This document shows positions 52,357 to 60,612 of a DNA stretch of 64,000 nt, one piece after another. Each line of letters starts with the position of its first letter. Position 1 is the stretch's first letter. The notes under the pieces were generated by a model. That model was not told the DNA's origin. It saw only the letters and a program-made list of their open reading frames with translations, and ran no database searches. A program made the position numbers and the translations under genes. Source of the stretch: PMP191F sp047602185 (GTDB lineage: Bacteria > Bacteroidota > Bacteroidia > Chitinophagales > Chitinophagaceae); NCBI GenBank assembly GCA_047602185.1, contig JASGHY010000001.1, forward strand, positions 4,402,001-4,466,000, given 5' to 3'.

Positions 52357-52730
52357 TAAGTACGAAATAAGAAGTTTGAAATACGAAAGGCTGTCCTACA
52401 GGGCGGCCTTTCCTGTTATTACAGCATTCAACAAGTACGAAATAAGAAGTTTGAAGTACGAAAGGCCGTCCTGTGGGGTGTCTTTCTTGTTATGATGCCC
52501 TTCTACCCCTTTGTTGCCCGGTTCAGCCCTCTTCCTGAAGTACCTGTATGTCATTTATGACCAACTCTTTCCCCACCCGTTTCTGCTCAAATAGCAGTTA
52601 CTGTTCAACTTCTCAGGCCCGGAGAGGCCAAAATGTCCGTTTTTTTGGCTAGCATGGTATTTGGATAATGACAAAAACCTAAATTGCTGACCCAAACAGG
52701 TGATTATACGTTTAACCGAAATAAGAATCT
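52357..52730. other. Intergenic region between tig and clpP
   Basis: This 374-base stretch begins with a 75-bp tandem repeat (52358-52507). The remaining ~220 bases contain a weak TACGTTTA promoter-like motif at 52707-52714 and no clear gene. Confidence 0.5.
52358..52507 (+). repeat. 75-bp tandem repeat after tig
   Basis: Two copies start at 52358 and 52433 with AAGTACGAAATAAGAAGTTT. Each includes a hairpin; in the first, AAAGGCTGTCCT pairs with AGGGCGGCCTTT and could terminate tig. The second copy's hairpin is degraded. The repeat begins directly after the stop codon. Confidence 0.75.
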
Positions 52731-53423
52731 ATGAATCTCGGAAAAGAATTTGAGCAATATGCTGTGAAACACAGAGGAATTTCCAGCAACACACTGAACG
52801 ATTTTCAGAAATACCAGGTAACCAATCTTACTCCCAATATCATCGAAGAGCGCCCTATGAACATCGCAGTAATGGATGTGTATAGCCGCCTGATGATGGA
52901 CAGGATCATTTTTCTTGGCTACCCTATTAACGACGAAGTTGCAAACATTGTAACCGCCCAGTTATTATTCCTTGAAAGTACAGACCGTACACGCGATATC
53001 CAGATGTACATCAACTCACCCGGCGGTAGCGTTTACTCCGGCCTGGGAGTATATGATACCATGCAGTACATTACTCCGGATGTATCTACCATCTGTATAG
53101 GTATGGCCGCTTCTATGGCTGCCGTTCTGTTGTGCGCAGGTACCAAGGGCAAACGTACAGCACTTAAGCACAGCCGTGTAATGCTGCACCAGCCAAGTGG
53201 CGCCATCGGCGGACAGGCAAGTGATATCGACATCACAGTGAATGAAATCAAAAAGATCAAAAAGAACCTGTACGATGTGATCGCTTATCACACAGGCAAA
53301 CCTGTTAAAACAGTAGAAAAAGATTGCGACCGTGATTATTGGTTAACTTCAGAAGAAGCCAAGAACTATGGCCTTGTGGATGAAGTACTGCTGATCAATC
53401 CCCGCAAGGAAAAGAAAGACTAA
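52731..53423 (+). CDS. clpP: ATP-dependent Clp protease proteolytic subunit (first copy)
   Basis: This 230-residue protein is of ClpP type with the full triad: Ser in GMAASMAAVLL, His in VMLHQPSG, and the Asp region KDCDRDYWL. An extended N-terminus (about 30 residues) precedes the hydrophobic-pocket loop. The protease forms a barrel with ClpX or ClpA-like unfoldases to degrade proteins in the cytoplasm. A second clpP starts 155 bases downstream and clpX follows; the two may form a mixed barrel. Confidence 0.94.
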   Translation: MNLGKEFEQYAVKHRGISSNTLNDFQKYQVTNLTPNIIEERPMNIAVMDVYSRLMMDRIIFLGYPINDEVANIVTAQLLFLESTDRTRDIQMYINSPGGSVYSGLGVYDTMQYITPDVSTICIGMAASMAAVLLCAGTKGKRTALKHSRVMLHQPSGAIGGQASDIDITVNEIKKIKKNLYDVIAYHTGKPVKTVEKDCDRDYWLTSEEAKNYGLVDEVLLINPRKEKKD

Positions 53424-53578
53424 GGGATAAAAGAGTGAAGGAGGAAAAGAGCAATGCAACCTCCCTCTGCATCCGGTCACTGTCTTTAACCGAAACAATT
53501 AAAAAACATAAGCAGGTTCGAAGAAAAGAAAGTCTTTACCGCTTTCTTTCACTCACCCTCTTAGCAAAATATAAATAC

Positions 53579-54229
53579 ATGGCACAATACTCAAAATACT
53601 GGCACAACAACGCTTATCGCCTGGACGATGGAGACGAAGATGAACCACAGAACGACAAGGAAGAAAAAGGCCCGGAAACCGGTATGCTGATGAAGAAACT
53701 GGAACGCTATTTCTTCGATACCCGCAGCGTGCATTTATGGGGTGTGGTAGACGATCGTTCTGCCAAAGACATCACCACCAAGCTGCTGTTGCTGGATGCT
53801 GATAAACCCGGCGAAGAGATCAAGTTCTATATCAACAGCCCCGGTGGTGTGGTAACCAGCGGCCTGGTGATCTACGATACCATGAAGATGCTGAAAAGCC
53901 CTGTTTCAACCATTTGTATGGGGTTAGCGGCCTCCATGGGCTCTATCCTGCTGAGTGGCGGCACCAAGGGTAAACGTTATATCTATCCTCACGGCGAGGT
54001 AATGATCCACCAGCCTAGCCTGGGCGGTTATATCCAGGGCGTTAGCGTAGACCTTGAAATTCAGGCTAAACAGACTAAACGCGTAAAAGAAGTGAGCGCC
54101 CGCATTCTTGCTGAAAACTGCGGTAAGAAATTCGAGCAGATCATGAAGGACTTTGATCGTGATTACTGGATGGATGCGAAAGAAGCCATTGAGTATGGCA
54201 TTGTGGATCAAGTAGTTGAGAAATTATAA
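53579..54229 (+). CDS. clpP: ATP-dependent Clp protease proteolytic subunit (second copy)
   Basis: I use the ATG at 53579 (216 residues, MAQYSKYWHNN); a GTG-start extension to 53435 is not credible. The triad is present: Ser in GLAASMGSILL, His in VMIHQPSLGG, and KDFDRDYWMDAKEAIEYG. It differs in sequence and N-terminus from the first ClpP, so this is an old duplication rather than a recent one. The adjacent position suggests co-assembly or separate partners. A terminator with a branched stem follows. Confidence 0.94.
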   Translation: MAQYSKYWHNNAYRLDDGDEDEPQNDKEEKGPETGMLMKKLERYFFDTRSVHLWGVVDDRSAKDITTKLLLLDADKPGEEIKFYINSPGGVVTSGLVIYDTMKMLKSPVSTICMGLAASMGSILLSGGTKGKRYIYPHGEVMIHQPSLGGYIQGVSVDLEIQAKQTKRVKEVSARILAENCGKKFEQIMKDFDRDYWMDAKEAIEYGIVDQVVEKL

Positions 54230-54250
54230 CAAATAATTTTTAGTTATTAT

Positions 54251-54300
54251 AATCCCAAATCCAGGTAAATTACGTTTACCTTAGGGCTTGGGATTTTTTA
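54251..54300 (+). terminator. Terminator after the second clpP
   Basis: An outer stem AATCCCAA/TTGGGATT encloses an inner hairpin GGTAAA/TTTACC. Six or more T follow. Confidence 0.75.
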
Positions 54301-54324
54301 TTGGGATTTGGCATTCCATTTAGA

Positions 54325-54332
54325 TACCTTTG
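54325..54332 (+). promoter_or_regulatory. TACCTTTG promoter motif for clpX
   Basis: This is an exact TAnnTTTG element 24 bases before the clpX ATG. It gives clpX a promoter separate from the clpP genes. Confidence 0.65.
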
Positions 54333-54356
54333 TAAATATCGACTTACAGAAACAAA

Positions 54357-55598
54357 ATGGCAAAAACAACCTTACACTGTTCTTTTTGCGGTCGTAGCCG
54401 GGATGAAGTGAAGATCCTGATTGCGGGCCAGGAAGGGCATATTTGTGAAAACTGCGTTGAACATGCGCGTGAGATTATTGAGCAGGAGTTGATATCCCGT
54501 AACGAGAGTGCGCCATCATCATCCTCTTCATTCAAACTCAGCATCAAGAAGCCGGTTGAGATCAAACGCTTTCTTGATGAATATGTAATAGGCCAGGACG
54601 ATGCTAAAAAAGTAATGGCCGTAGCAGTTTACAATCACTATAAAAGATTACAGCAGAAATCCGGTGAAAGTGATGTTGATATTGAGAAAAGTAACATCGT
54701 GATGGTAGGCGAAACCGGTACAGGTAAAACCCTGCTGGCTAAAACCATTGCCAAGCTGTTGAATGTTCCCTTTGCAATTGTGGACGCAACAGTATTTACA
54801 GAAGCCGGTTATGTAGGTGAAGATGTAGAAAGCATCCTTACCAGGTTATTACAGGTATGTAACTACGATGTTACTGCCGCAGAGAGAGGCATTGTGTACA
54901 TCGATGAGATCGATAAAATTGCCCGTAAAGGTGACAATCCATCTATCACACGCGATGTAAGCGGCGAAGGCGTACAACAGGGCCTGCTGAAGCTGCTGGA
55001 AGGTACTGACGTACTGGTGCCACCACAGGGAGGCAGAAAACACCCTGAGCAAAAGCTGATTAAGATCAACACCCAGAATATTCTTTTCATATGTGGCGGC
55101 GCATTCGACGGTATTGACCGTGTAATTGCCCGCAGGGTTAATACCAATGCAATTGGCTTTAACGTAAACAAAGAGCTGCAGGAGAACATGAAGAAGAACC
55201 TGCTGCAGTATGTGAACGCTACCGACCTTAAAACATTTGGACTGATACCTGAGCTGCTGGGCCGTTTACCGGTAGTAACGCACCTGAATCCACTGGATCA
55301 GCCTACACTGCGTTCTATCCTCACCGAGCCTAAGAACTCGCTCATCAAGCAATACAAACGCCTGTTTGAGCTTGAAAACATTCAACTGGAGATAGATGAT
55401 GATGTGCTGGAATTCATGGTAGAAAAAGCCATTGAATACAAGCTGGGAGCCCGTGGCTTACGCAGCATCTGCGAAAGTATCCTTACAGACGCTATGTTTG
55501 AACTGCCTTCTTCCAAACAAAGTGTTTTCCACCTTACACTGGAGTACGCCCGAAAGAATTTCGATAAGAGTAAAATGAGTGCACTCAAAGTTGCTTAA
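54357..55598 (+). CDS. clpX: Clp protease ATP-binding subunit ClpX
   Basis: This 413-residue protein has the N-terminal C4 zinc-finger (CSFCGRSRDEVK...ICENC), then an AAA+ domain with Walker A GETGTGKTLLAKT (about 120-132), Walker B IVYIDEIDKIA, sensor regions, and the IGF-type ClpP-docking loop in the AIGFNVN stretch. It unfolds substrates and feeds them into ClpP. It follows the two clpP genes with its own promoter and terminator. Confidence 0.96.
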   Translation: MAKTTLHCSFCGRSRDEVKILIAGQEGHICENCVEHAREIIEQELISRNESAPSSSSSFKLSIKKPVEIKRFLDEYVIGQDDAKKVMAVAVYNHYKRLQQKSGESDVDIEKSNIVMVGETGTGKTLLAKTIAKLLNVPFAIVDATVFTEAGYVGEDVESILTRLLQVCNYDVTAAERGIVYIDEIDKIARKGDNPSITRDVSGEGVQQGLLKLLEGTDVLVPPQGGRKHPEQKLIKINTQNILFICGGAFDGIDRVIARRVNTNAIGFNVNKELQENMKKNLLQYVNATDLKTFGLIPELLGRLPVVTHLNPLDQPTLRSILTEPKNSLIKQYKRLFELENIQLEIDDDVLEFMVEKAIEYKLGARGLRSICESILTDAMFELPSSKQSVFHLTLEYARKNFDKSKMSALKVA

Positions 55599-55618
55599 CG
55601 CAATGTTCAAATAACAGG

Positions 55619-55648
55619 AACGCCGGAAACATTTCCGGCGTTTTTTTA
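55619..55648 (+). terminator. Terminator of clpX
   Basis: AACGCCGGAAA and TTTCCGGCGTT pair around a three-base loop, followed by TTTTTTT. Confidence 0.9.
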
Positions 55649-55734
55649 TTCATTAACTTCATGTGCATCGTTGCAGGTAGTCTCGCATTAACAGCCTGTA
55701 ATAATACCCACTTAATCATCTTAAATCATATAAA

Positions 55735-55911
55735 ATGCAGGAACTTATTGACCGCCTGATGGCAGAAGGACTAACAGAGCAGCAAGCCTATAAGGCGATA
55801 GATATCATCAAGGATTTCGCCAAAGAAAAGTTCCCCATCTTTGGCGGCGCCATTGACAAGCTGTTCGATAAGTATGGCCCCAAAGAGGCTGACGATGATT
55901 TTATGCCGTAA
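55735..55911 (+). CDS. Small helical protein, 58 residues
   Basis: This short gene (ATG 55735, TAA 55909-55911) codes for 58 residues: MQELIDRLMAEGLTEQQAYK, then a helix with KDFAKEKFPIFGGAIDKLF and an acidic C-terminal tail (EADDDFMP). It looks like two amphipathic helices with a Gly-turn, cytoplasmic, with no signal or metal site. I do not recognise a named function. It lies between the clpX terminator and the AraC gene. A run of plausible residues and codon use similar to the neighbours argue that it is real. Confidence 0.6.
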   Translation: MQELIDRLMAEGLTEQQAYKAIDIIKDFAKEKFPIFGGAIDKLFDKYGPKEADDDFMP

Positions 55912-55925
55912 AATAATTTACAACA

Positions 55926-56948
55926 TCAAACACCAAGAGAAACTTTTAAATGGTTTCTCTTTTTTATGGTACCTGGCGAAAAGCCATGGAACTTCTTGAA
56001 TACTTTGATAAAGTTGCTCACCTTCTCGTATCCTACCATATCAGCCACTTCGTTTACACTCAGACAATCTTCCTGCAGAATATTACGGGCAACCTGCATT
56101 TTCTTTTCCAGGTAATAGTCATATACACTTCTGCCAAACATCACCTTAAAGTAACGTTTCAGGGTAGACTCGCTTAAAGCAACCCGCTGTGCAATGATAC
56201 TGAGACGAGGAAGATCACGCGTTAAATGTTCCATCAGGATCGACTCTGCCTCAATTAACTTTTCAGCGTGCATGATCCTGTTCTCTACCACATGACGTTT
56301 ATGGTTATGGATCTTTTTCCAGAAAGTGTTGATGAGGTTCAGTACATGATTCATCATCGTAGGCTGGTCAAAGCTGCCATTTACCAATGCCGCATGCACC
56401 ATAGAAGCTTCTGTAAGCTCCGAACCGGCACAGGATTCCTGCAATACCAATGGCATATTTGCCTGGGTAAGCGTTTTCATGGTTTCCTCTGAGGTAGAGC
56501 CGGTATTCTCTGCCTGGCGAAGCAGCCATGCAGCCGGCGTGGTAATGGTAAGCACCTTCACCAGTCTTTTTGAATGCAGCTTAAACTTCAGCTGAACGTC
56601 GTCTGCACTGAATAATAAAGGCGTTACACCATGCAGGGGTACCTGCGCATGCTCATTAATGTTCTGCAACACCAATGCCTCCGGTGTAAGAATGTAAGTA
56701 AAAGAAAAAGTGCGTACCGTTTCGCCCTTGCAGGAATCTTTATAAAGGACATAATCCTTTTCAAGATTGAAGTTGAATGCTGCTGCCTGTACACCTGCGT
56801 AGAGGTTTACTTTCTTTATTATACCAGCACCTTTGGTATTGGGAAACTGGTAACTGGTAGCCGTGTGTGGTAATGCGCCCAATGCGTAGGCCAAATCACC
56901 AAATCCTTCCTCTGTATGGAGGCAAGAAAAATGAATACTGTTTTCCAT
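55926..56948 (-). CDS. AraC-family transcriptional regulator
   Basis: I use the ATG at 56948 (340 residues, MENSIHFSCLHTEEG); a TTG extension to 56978 is unlikely. The first ~220 residues form an uncharacterised beta-rich sensing region. The C-terminal AraC domain (about 250-335) has two helix-turn-helix motifs: LSIIAQRVALSESTLKRYFK and VNEVADMVGYEKVSNFIKVF, closed by KKFHGFSPG. It binds DNA in the cytoplasm; the ligand is unknown. It is divergent from the FG-GAP gene, which could be a target. Confidence 0.9.
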   Translation of the reverse strand: MENSIHFSCLHTEEGFGDLAYALGALPHTATSYQFPNTKGAGIIKKVNLYAGVQAAAFNFNLEKDYVLYKDSCKGETVRTFSFTYILTPEALVLQNINEHAQVPLHGVTPLLFSADDVQLKFKLHSKRLVKVLTITTPAAWLLRQAENTGSTSEETMKTLTQANMPLVLQESCAGSELTEASMVHAALVNGSFDQPTMMNHVLNLINTFWKKIHNHKRHVVENRIMHAEKLIEAESILMEHLTRDLPRLSIIAQRVALSESTLKRYFKVMFGRSVYDYYLEKKMQVARNILQEDCLSVNEVADMVGYEKVSNFIKVFKKFHGFSPGTIKKRNHLKVSLGV

Positions 56949-57478
56949 AGTAAGCTTTGGAAGTTTCGTTTCGTTCAATAGGTTACAAGTAAAAAGCCTG
57001 CTTACTAATCAGAGCACTATTGTAAGGATGTGGTGGAGCTTAAAATTATATATAAAATACCATAGGGCCATATATATTTCCACTTATTAAATTGATTATG
57101 GTCAAAAAAAACGTTTAACCATTTGCTTTACTACCGGTATTCCCTCAACGGGACCAAAAACATGAACGGATAAGGGTATTCATTGACCACCATCAGGTAA
57201 ATGGAAGGCAGTTCTGCTTCTACATTTGTGAAGTGCTCGAATGAATCCAGTATCTCCTATTTAATCCGTTCATGAAAACATAGCTGGCGGATGTACAGTG
57301 CACACGAATTACTCTCTTTCCGACTAATGTACTTCCGTTGATTGCCTTGCCAGGCAAATCCTCCATTGCGTCGGCTCCCCGTTTTCATATTATCAAAAAA
57401 TTGATCTGAGACAACAGTATAAAATACTGCCGTCGCCGGAACAGGATACTATTATCTATAATAAAAACACGTACCTCT
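56949..57478. other. Divergent intergenic region with possible decayed frame
   Basis: This 530-base stretch lies between the AraC gene and the FG-GAP gene. A minus-strand reading at 57131-57388 is protein-like but contains one internal TAG. Otherwise I see AT-rich sequence without clear promoter motifs. Confidence 0.4.
57131..57388 (-). pseudogene. Possible decayed short reading frame
   Basis: On the minus strand an ATG at 57386-57388 opens a frame of 86 codons to a TAG at 57131-57133, with one in-frame TAG at 57257-57259. The part after that stop reads ILDSFEHFTNVEAELPSIYL and continues protein-like (hydrophobic/aromatic with FMFLVPLREYR). It could be a remnant of a gene of unknown kind or simple chance. 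Confidence 0.25.
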
Positions 57479-60400
57479 ATGGAACCCAGGAAATTTTACA
57501 CATTACTTTTATTATTATCTATCGGTTCGCAATTGCCTGCGCAACAGGCGCCCCCCATTGGCAACAAAAAGATTGCCGGAGAAGTAAATTCCGGCTGGTA
57601 CCAGTCGGCCGTTGCCGGTTTGCAGCAAAATGAATACGCATTCCACTCAACAGGTGACCGTACCTGTTATTTTGTACAGAACAGTTCACAGCAAAATGCC
57701 TTCCGCATCCATGCAGACTCCTATACAGCACAGGCGCTTGTACAGGACGCAGATAAATGGCAGGCCACATTTAAACTCGTTGGTGTTGGCAGAAAGAACA
57801 TCAACTGGCATCCTGATAATACATTCAGCATCTCTCAGCAAAAAAGCGCCCTGCAATACCAGTATAATATGCTGGATATCCAGTACGTAAACACTTCAGA
57901 AGGATTACGCCAGAATTTCATTATCAAACAAAAGCCTTCAGGCAAAGAACATCTGCGTGTACAATTATCACTCAGTGGTAATTTACAGGCAACACTTGCC
58001 GGTAAAACAAAACTGGTATTGCATACACCCGGTAAGCCGGCAGCAGCGCAACTTACTTATGAAGACCTGCGCGTATGGGATGCTAACCAGCAACCACTGG
58101 AAGCTGAAATGCAATTGCAAAACCAGGTACTGACCATCGTGGTAAAGGACGAGCATGCTGTTTACCCAATTACTATTGATCCCGTTAATAAAAACCCGGA
58201 CTGGAAAACGTCAATGGACGGACTTACCTCTGCCCTGTCTCAACTGCAATTAAAAGCAGGTTTGTATGGCTATACTGTTACAGGATTGGGGGATATAAAC
58301 AATGATGGCTATGGAGACGCAGCGATCAGCGCTCCTGCCGTAGTAGATATTTTCAGCGGTTCTGGAAGTATTGTAAGTGTAGGTGCGGTATATCTTTTCT
58401 ATGGTTCAGATACCGGCCTTGCCAAAACACCTGGCAAAGTATTACAACCCAACAGCGCCGTTGGCGCATTGTTTGGTTTCAGTGTGGATGCAGGTGATGT
58501 AAATAACGACGGCGTTAATGATGTAATAATAGGTGCCCCGCTCGACCAGGTAAGTATTGTTACCGGCACTTCGGGCGTAGGAACTTTAACAGCGCAGATA
58601 GGGAAAGTATATATTTTCCCCGGAGGCGCTAACCTCAGTGCATCCGGCAGTGCCATCTTTACCACGCTGGAGCTGAGCAATTCATTTATTAATGGTTACA
58701 AACCGCTGTTCAGTAGCGCTGTTACCAATGCCACTATTAAACCATTGTTTGGTTTTTCAGTAGCAGTTACCGAAGACCTGAATGGTGATAATAAAAAAGA
58801 TATCATTGTAGGCGCTCCCGGCTATTCAGAAATTCCTGTAGAAGGTGTTGCCGGGCTTATACTGGCCAAACCTGTAGTGCAAACAGGGGCTGCCTTTGTG
58901 TACATGAGCAACAGCAGCGACAATACATTCTCTCCCAAATACCTGCAGGCCCCTACCATTGACCTGCTTGGCCTCGGTTCTATTATTTCCTCACTGGGGC
59001 TGGTTGACCTCCGCATAGGTGGCTTGCTATTTGGCTTTAGCGTAGACGGTCTTGGTGATTATAATAACGACAATAAAAATGATGTGGTGGTAAGTGCTCC
59101 GGCAGGTTTAAACCTCGGTAGCCTGTCTGCCGCACTCAGCGGACAAATATTGGGCGGAGAAGCATTTGTGTATTTCGGAACAAGTAACAATATCAGTACC
59201 ACTGCCGGTGTAACCTTACAGGCCAGCACTACCGGCCTGCTGAGCAATACAGCCAATCTTTTCGGATTTAAAGTAAAAGGTGTGCGCGACGCTACCGGCA
59301 AGCGCAATGGTAATATTATTATCGGTGCTCCACTGGCAGGCGCAGTTCCTAACCTGTTGAATCTTTCTATCAAAACAGGTAGTGTACATATTTTCAAAAA
59401 GAAAACATCTCCTCCTACCGGTATCGTTACATCAGACCAGGTACTGGAATCACCCAAGCCTTCCAACCTGCTGGGCATACTGAATAACTTAAGCCTGAGT
59501 GTATTGTTTGGAGCTGCTATTGATAACGCCTACGATGTAGATGGTGACGGCAACCCCGATATGGTGGTGGGCGAACCACTGTCTACAGGCGCTAACCTTG
59601 CCGGTTTGCAGGCCAATGCTGCGGGCGGCGCTGTATATGTGTTTAAAGGTGATGGTTATGGTGGCTATTCAACCATTCCCGTCTTTGATGTACAGGCTAC
59701 TTACGGCCCGGATTTCCTGAGTGTAAATGCCACTGCATTGTTTGGTTACAGTGTAGCTGGTTTACCCAAGGTTCGCGGTACAGGTACTACGCCACGTATC
59801 ATCATCGGCTCTCCTTCCGGCTCACTCGATTTCAGCAGCAGCTTATTAAACCTCGGCAGTACGCTTAATACACTGATGAGCTTTACCACCGGTGACAATG
59901 GTGTAGGTAAGGCTTATACCTTCAACGGGCAAGCCAGTACATTACCAGCTAAACTGCTCGATTTCTCAGGTGAGTTAAAAAACAATACCATTCCTCTGAG
60001 CTGGACGGTTACACAGGAAGAAAACCTGAATGCCTATGAAGTAGAAAGAAGCAGTAATGCAGCGAATGGCTTTACCAGCATTGGCCTGGTATTTCCCAAA
60101 GAAAGCGGCCTGAATAATACTTATACCTATACAGATACCCGCCCTTTACAGGGAACAAACTTCTATCGCTTAAAGATCGTAGATAAGGATGGAGCTTATA
60201 GCTATTCCAATATTATCGCTATCCGTACCACAGGTACCGGCAATGGCAATATTACGGTCATCAATCCTGTAAGGGATGCTTTTGTATTGCAATGCAACGG
60301 GCTTGAGAAAGGAACTTACCGTGTGGTTGTAAACAATATCAGCGGTGTATTGCACCAGACAGGAACTATGCAGGTAACGCAGACACAGCAGGTAATTACG

Positions 60401-60496
60401 ATACCTAAAAACACGCAATACAATACCGGCCTATACTGGTTAAATATTTACAACAACCGCAATGAACTGGTGAAGTCTGTAAAAGTATTACTGTAA
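57479..60496 (+). CDS. FG-GAP (integrin-alpha-like) repeat surface protein with T9SS domain
   Basis: This 1005-residue protein has a signal peptide (ending near SQLPAQQ). A beta-rich N-terminal region (about 30-245) is followed by seven FG-GAP repeats starting near residues 262, 330, 423, 518, 594, 676 and 754, as in an integrin beta-propeller. Five carry Ca-binding loops (for example DINNDGYGD, DVNNDGVND, DVDGDGNPD). A fibronectin-like domain (about 825-920) and a type A T9SS sorting domain (about 928-1005) complete it. It should be on the cell surface and may bind glycans or mediate adhesion. It ends in a terminator shared with susD. Confidence 0.9.
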   Translation: MEPRKFYTLLLLLSIGSQLPAQQAPPIGNKKIAGEVNSGWYQSAVAGLQQNEYAFHSTGDRTCYFVQNSSQQNAFRIHADSYTAQALVQDADKWQATFKLVGVGRKNINWHPDNTFSISQQKSALQYQYNMLDIQYVNTSEGLRQNFIIKQKPSGKEHLRVQLSLSGNLQATLAGKTKLVLHTPGKPAAAQLTYEDLRVWDANQQPLEAEMQLQNQVLTIVVKDEHAVYPITIDPVNKNPDWKTSMDGLTSALSQLQLKAGLYGYTVTGLGDINNDGYGDAAISAPAVVDIFSGSGSIVSVGAVYLFYGSDTGLAKTPGKVLQPNSAVGALFGFSVDAGDVNNDGVNDVIIGAPLDQVSIVTGTSGVGTLTAQIGKVYIFPGGANLSASGSAIFTTLELSNSFINGYKPLFSSAVTNATIKPLFGFSVAVTEDLNGDNKKDIIVGAPGYSEIPVEGVAGLILAKPVVQTGAAFVYMSNSSDNTFSPKYLQAPTIDLLGLGSIISSLGLVDLRIGGLLFGFSVDGLGDYNNDNKNDVVVSAPAGLNLGSLSAALSGQILGGEAFVYFGTSNNISTTAGVTLQASTTGLLSNTANLFGFKVKGVRDATGKRNGNIIIGAPLAGAVPNLLNLSIKTGSVHIFKKKTSPPTGIVTSDQVLESPKPSNLLGILNNLSLSVLFGAAIDNAYDVDGDGNPDMVVGEPLSTGANLAGLQANAAGGAVYVFKGDGYGGYSTIPVFDVQATYGPDFLSVNATALFGYSVAGLPKVRGTGTTPRIIIGSPSGSLDFSSSLLNLGSTLNTLMSFTTGDNGVGKAYTFNGQASTLPAKLLDFSGELKNNTIPLSWTVTQEENLNAYEVERSSNAANGFTSIGLVFPKESGLNNTYTYTDTRPLQGTNFYRLKIVDKDGAYSYSNIIAIRTTGTGNGNITVINPVRDAFVLQCNGLEKGTYRVVVNNISGVLHQTGTMQVTQTQQVITIPKNTQYNTGLYWLNIYNNRNELVKSVKVLL

Positions 60497-60555
60497 AAGA
60501 AGAACACTGCGCTATCAAAAATAAAACCCTCTGAAAACACCTGTTACTCAAAAAA

Positions 60556-60594
60556 AAGAGGCCGTATCAAATGATACAGGCCTCTTTCCTTTTT
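60556..60594. terminator. Bidirectional terminator between the FG-GAP gene and susD
   Basis: AAAGAGGCC-GTATC and GATAC-GGCCTCTTT form a long stem with one bulge. The plus strand ends in a T-tract, and A-rich sequence precedes the left arm. Confidence 0.85.
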
Positions 60595-60612
60595 GTTACA
60601 ATCTTCATTCAA

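Noticed and set aside
52358..52507. CRISPR-like array
   Set aside because: There are only two copies, the 'spacer' is itself repeated, and no cas genes are present anywhere in the window.
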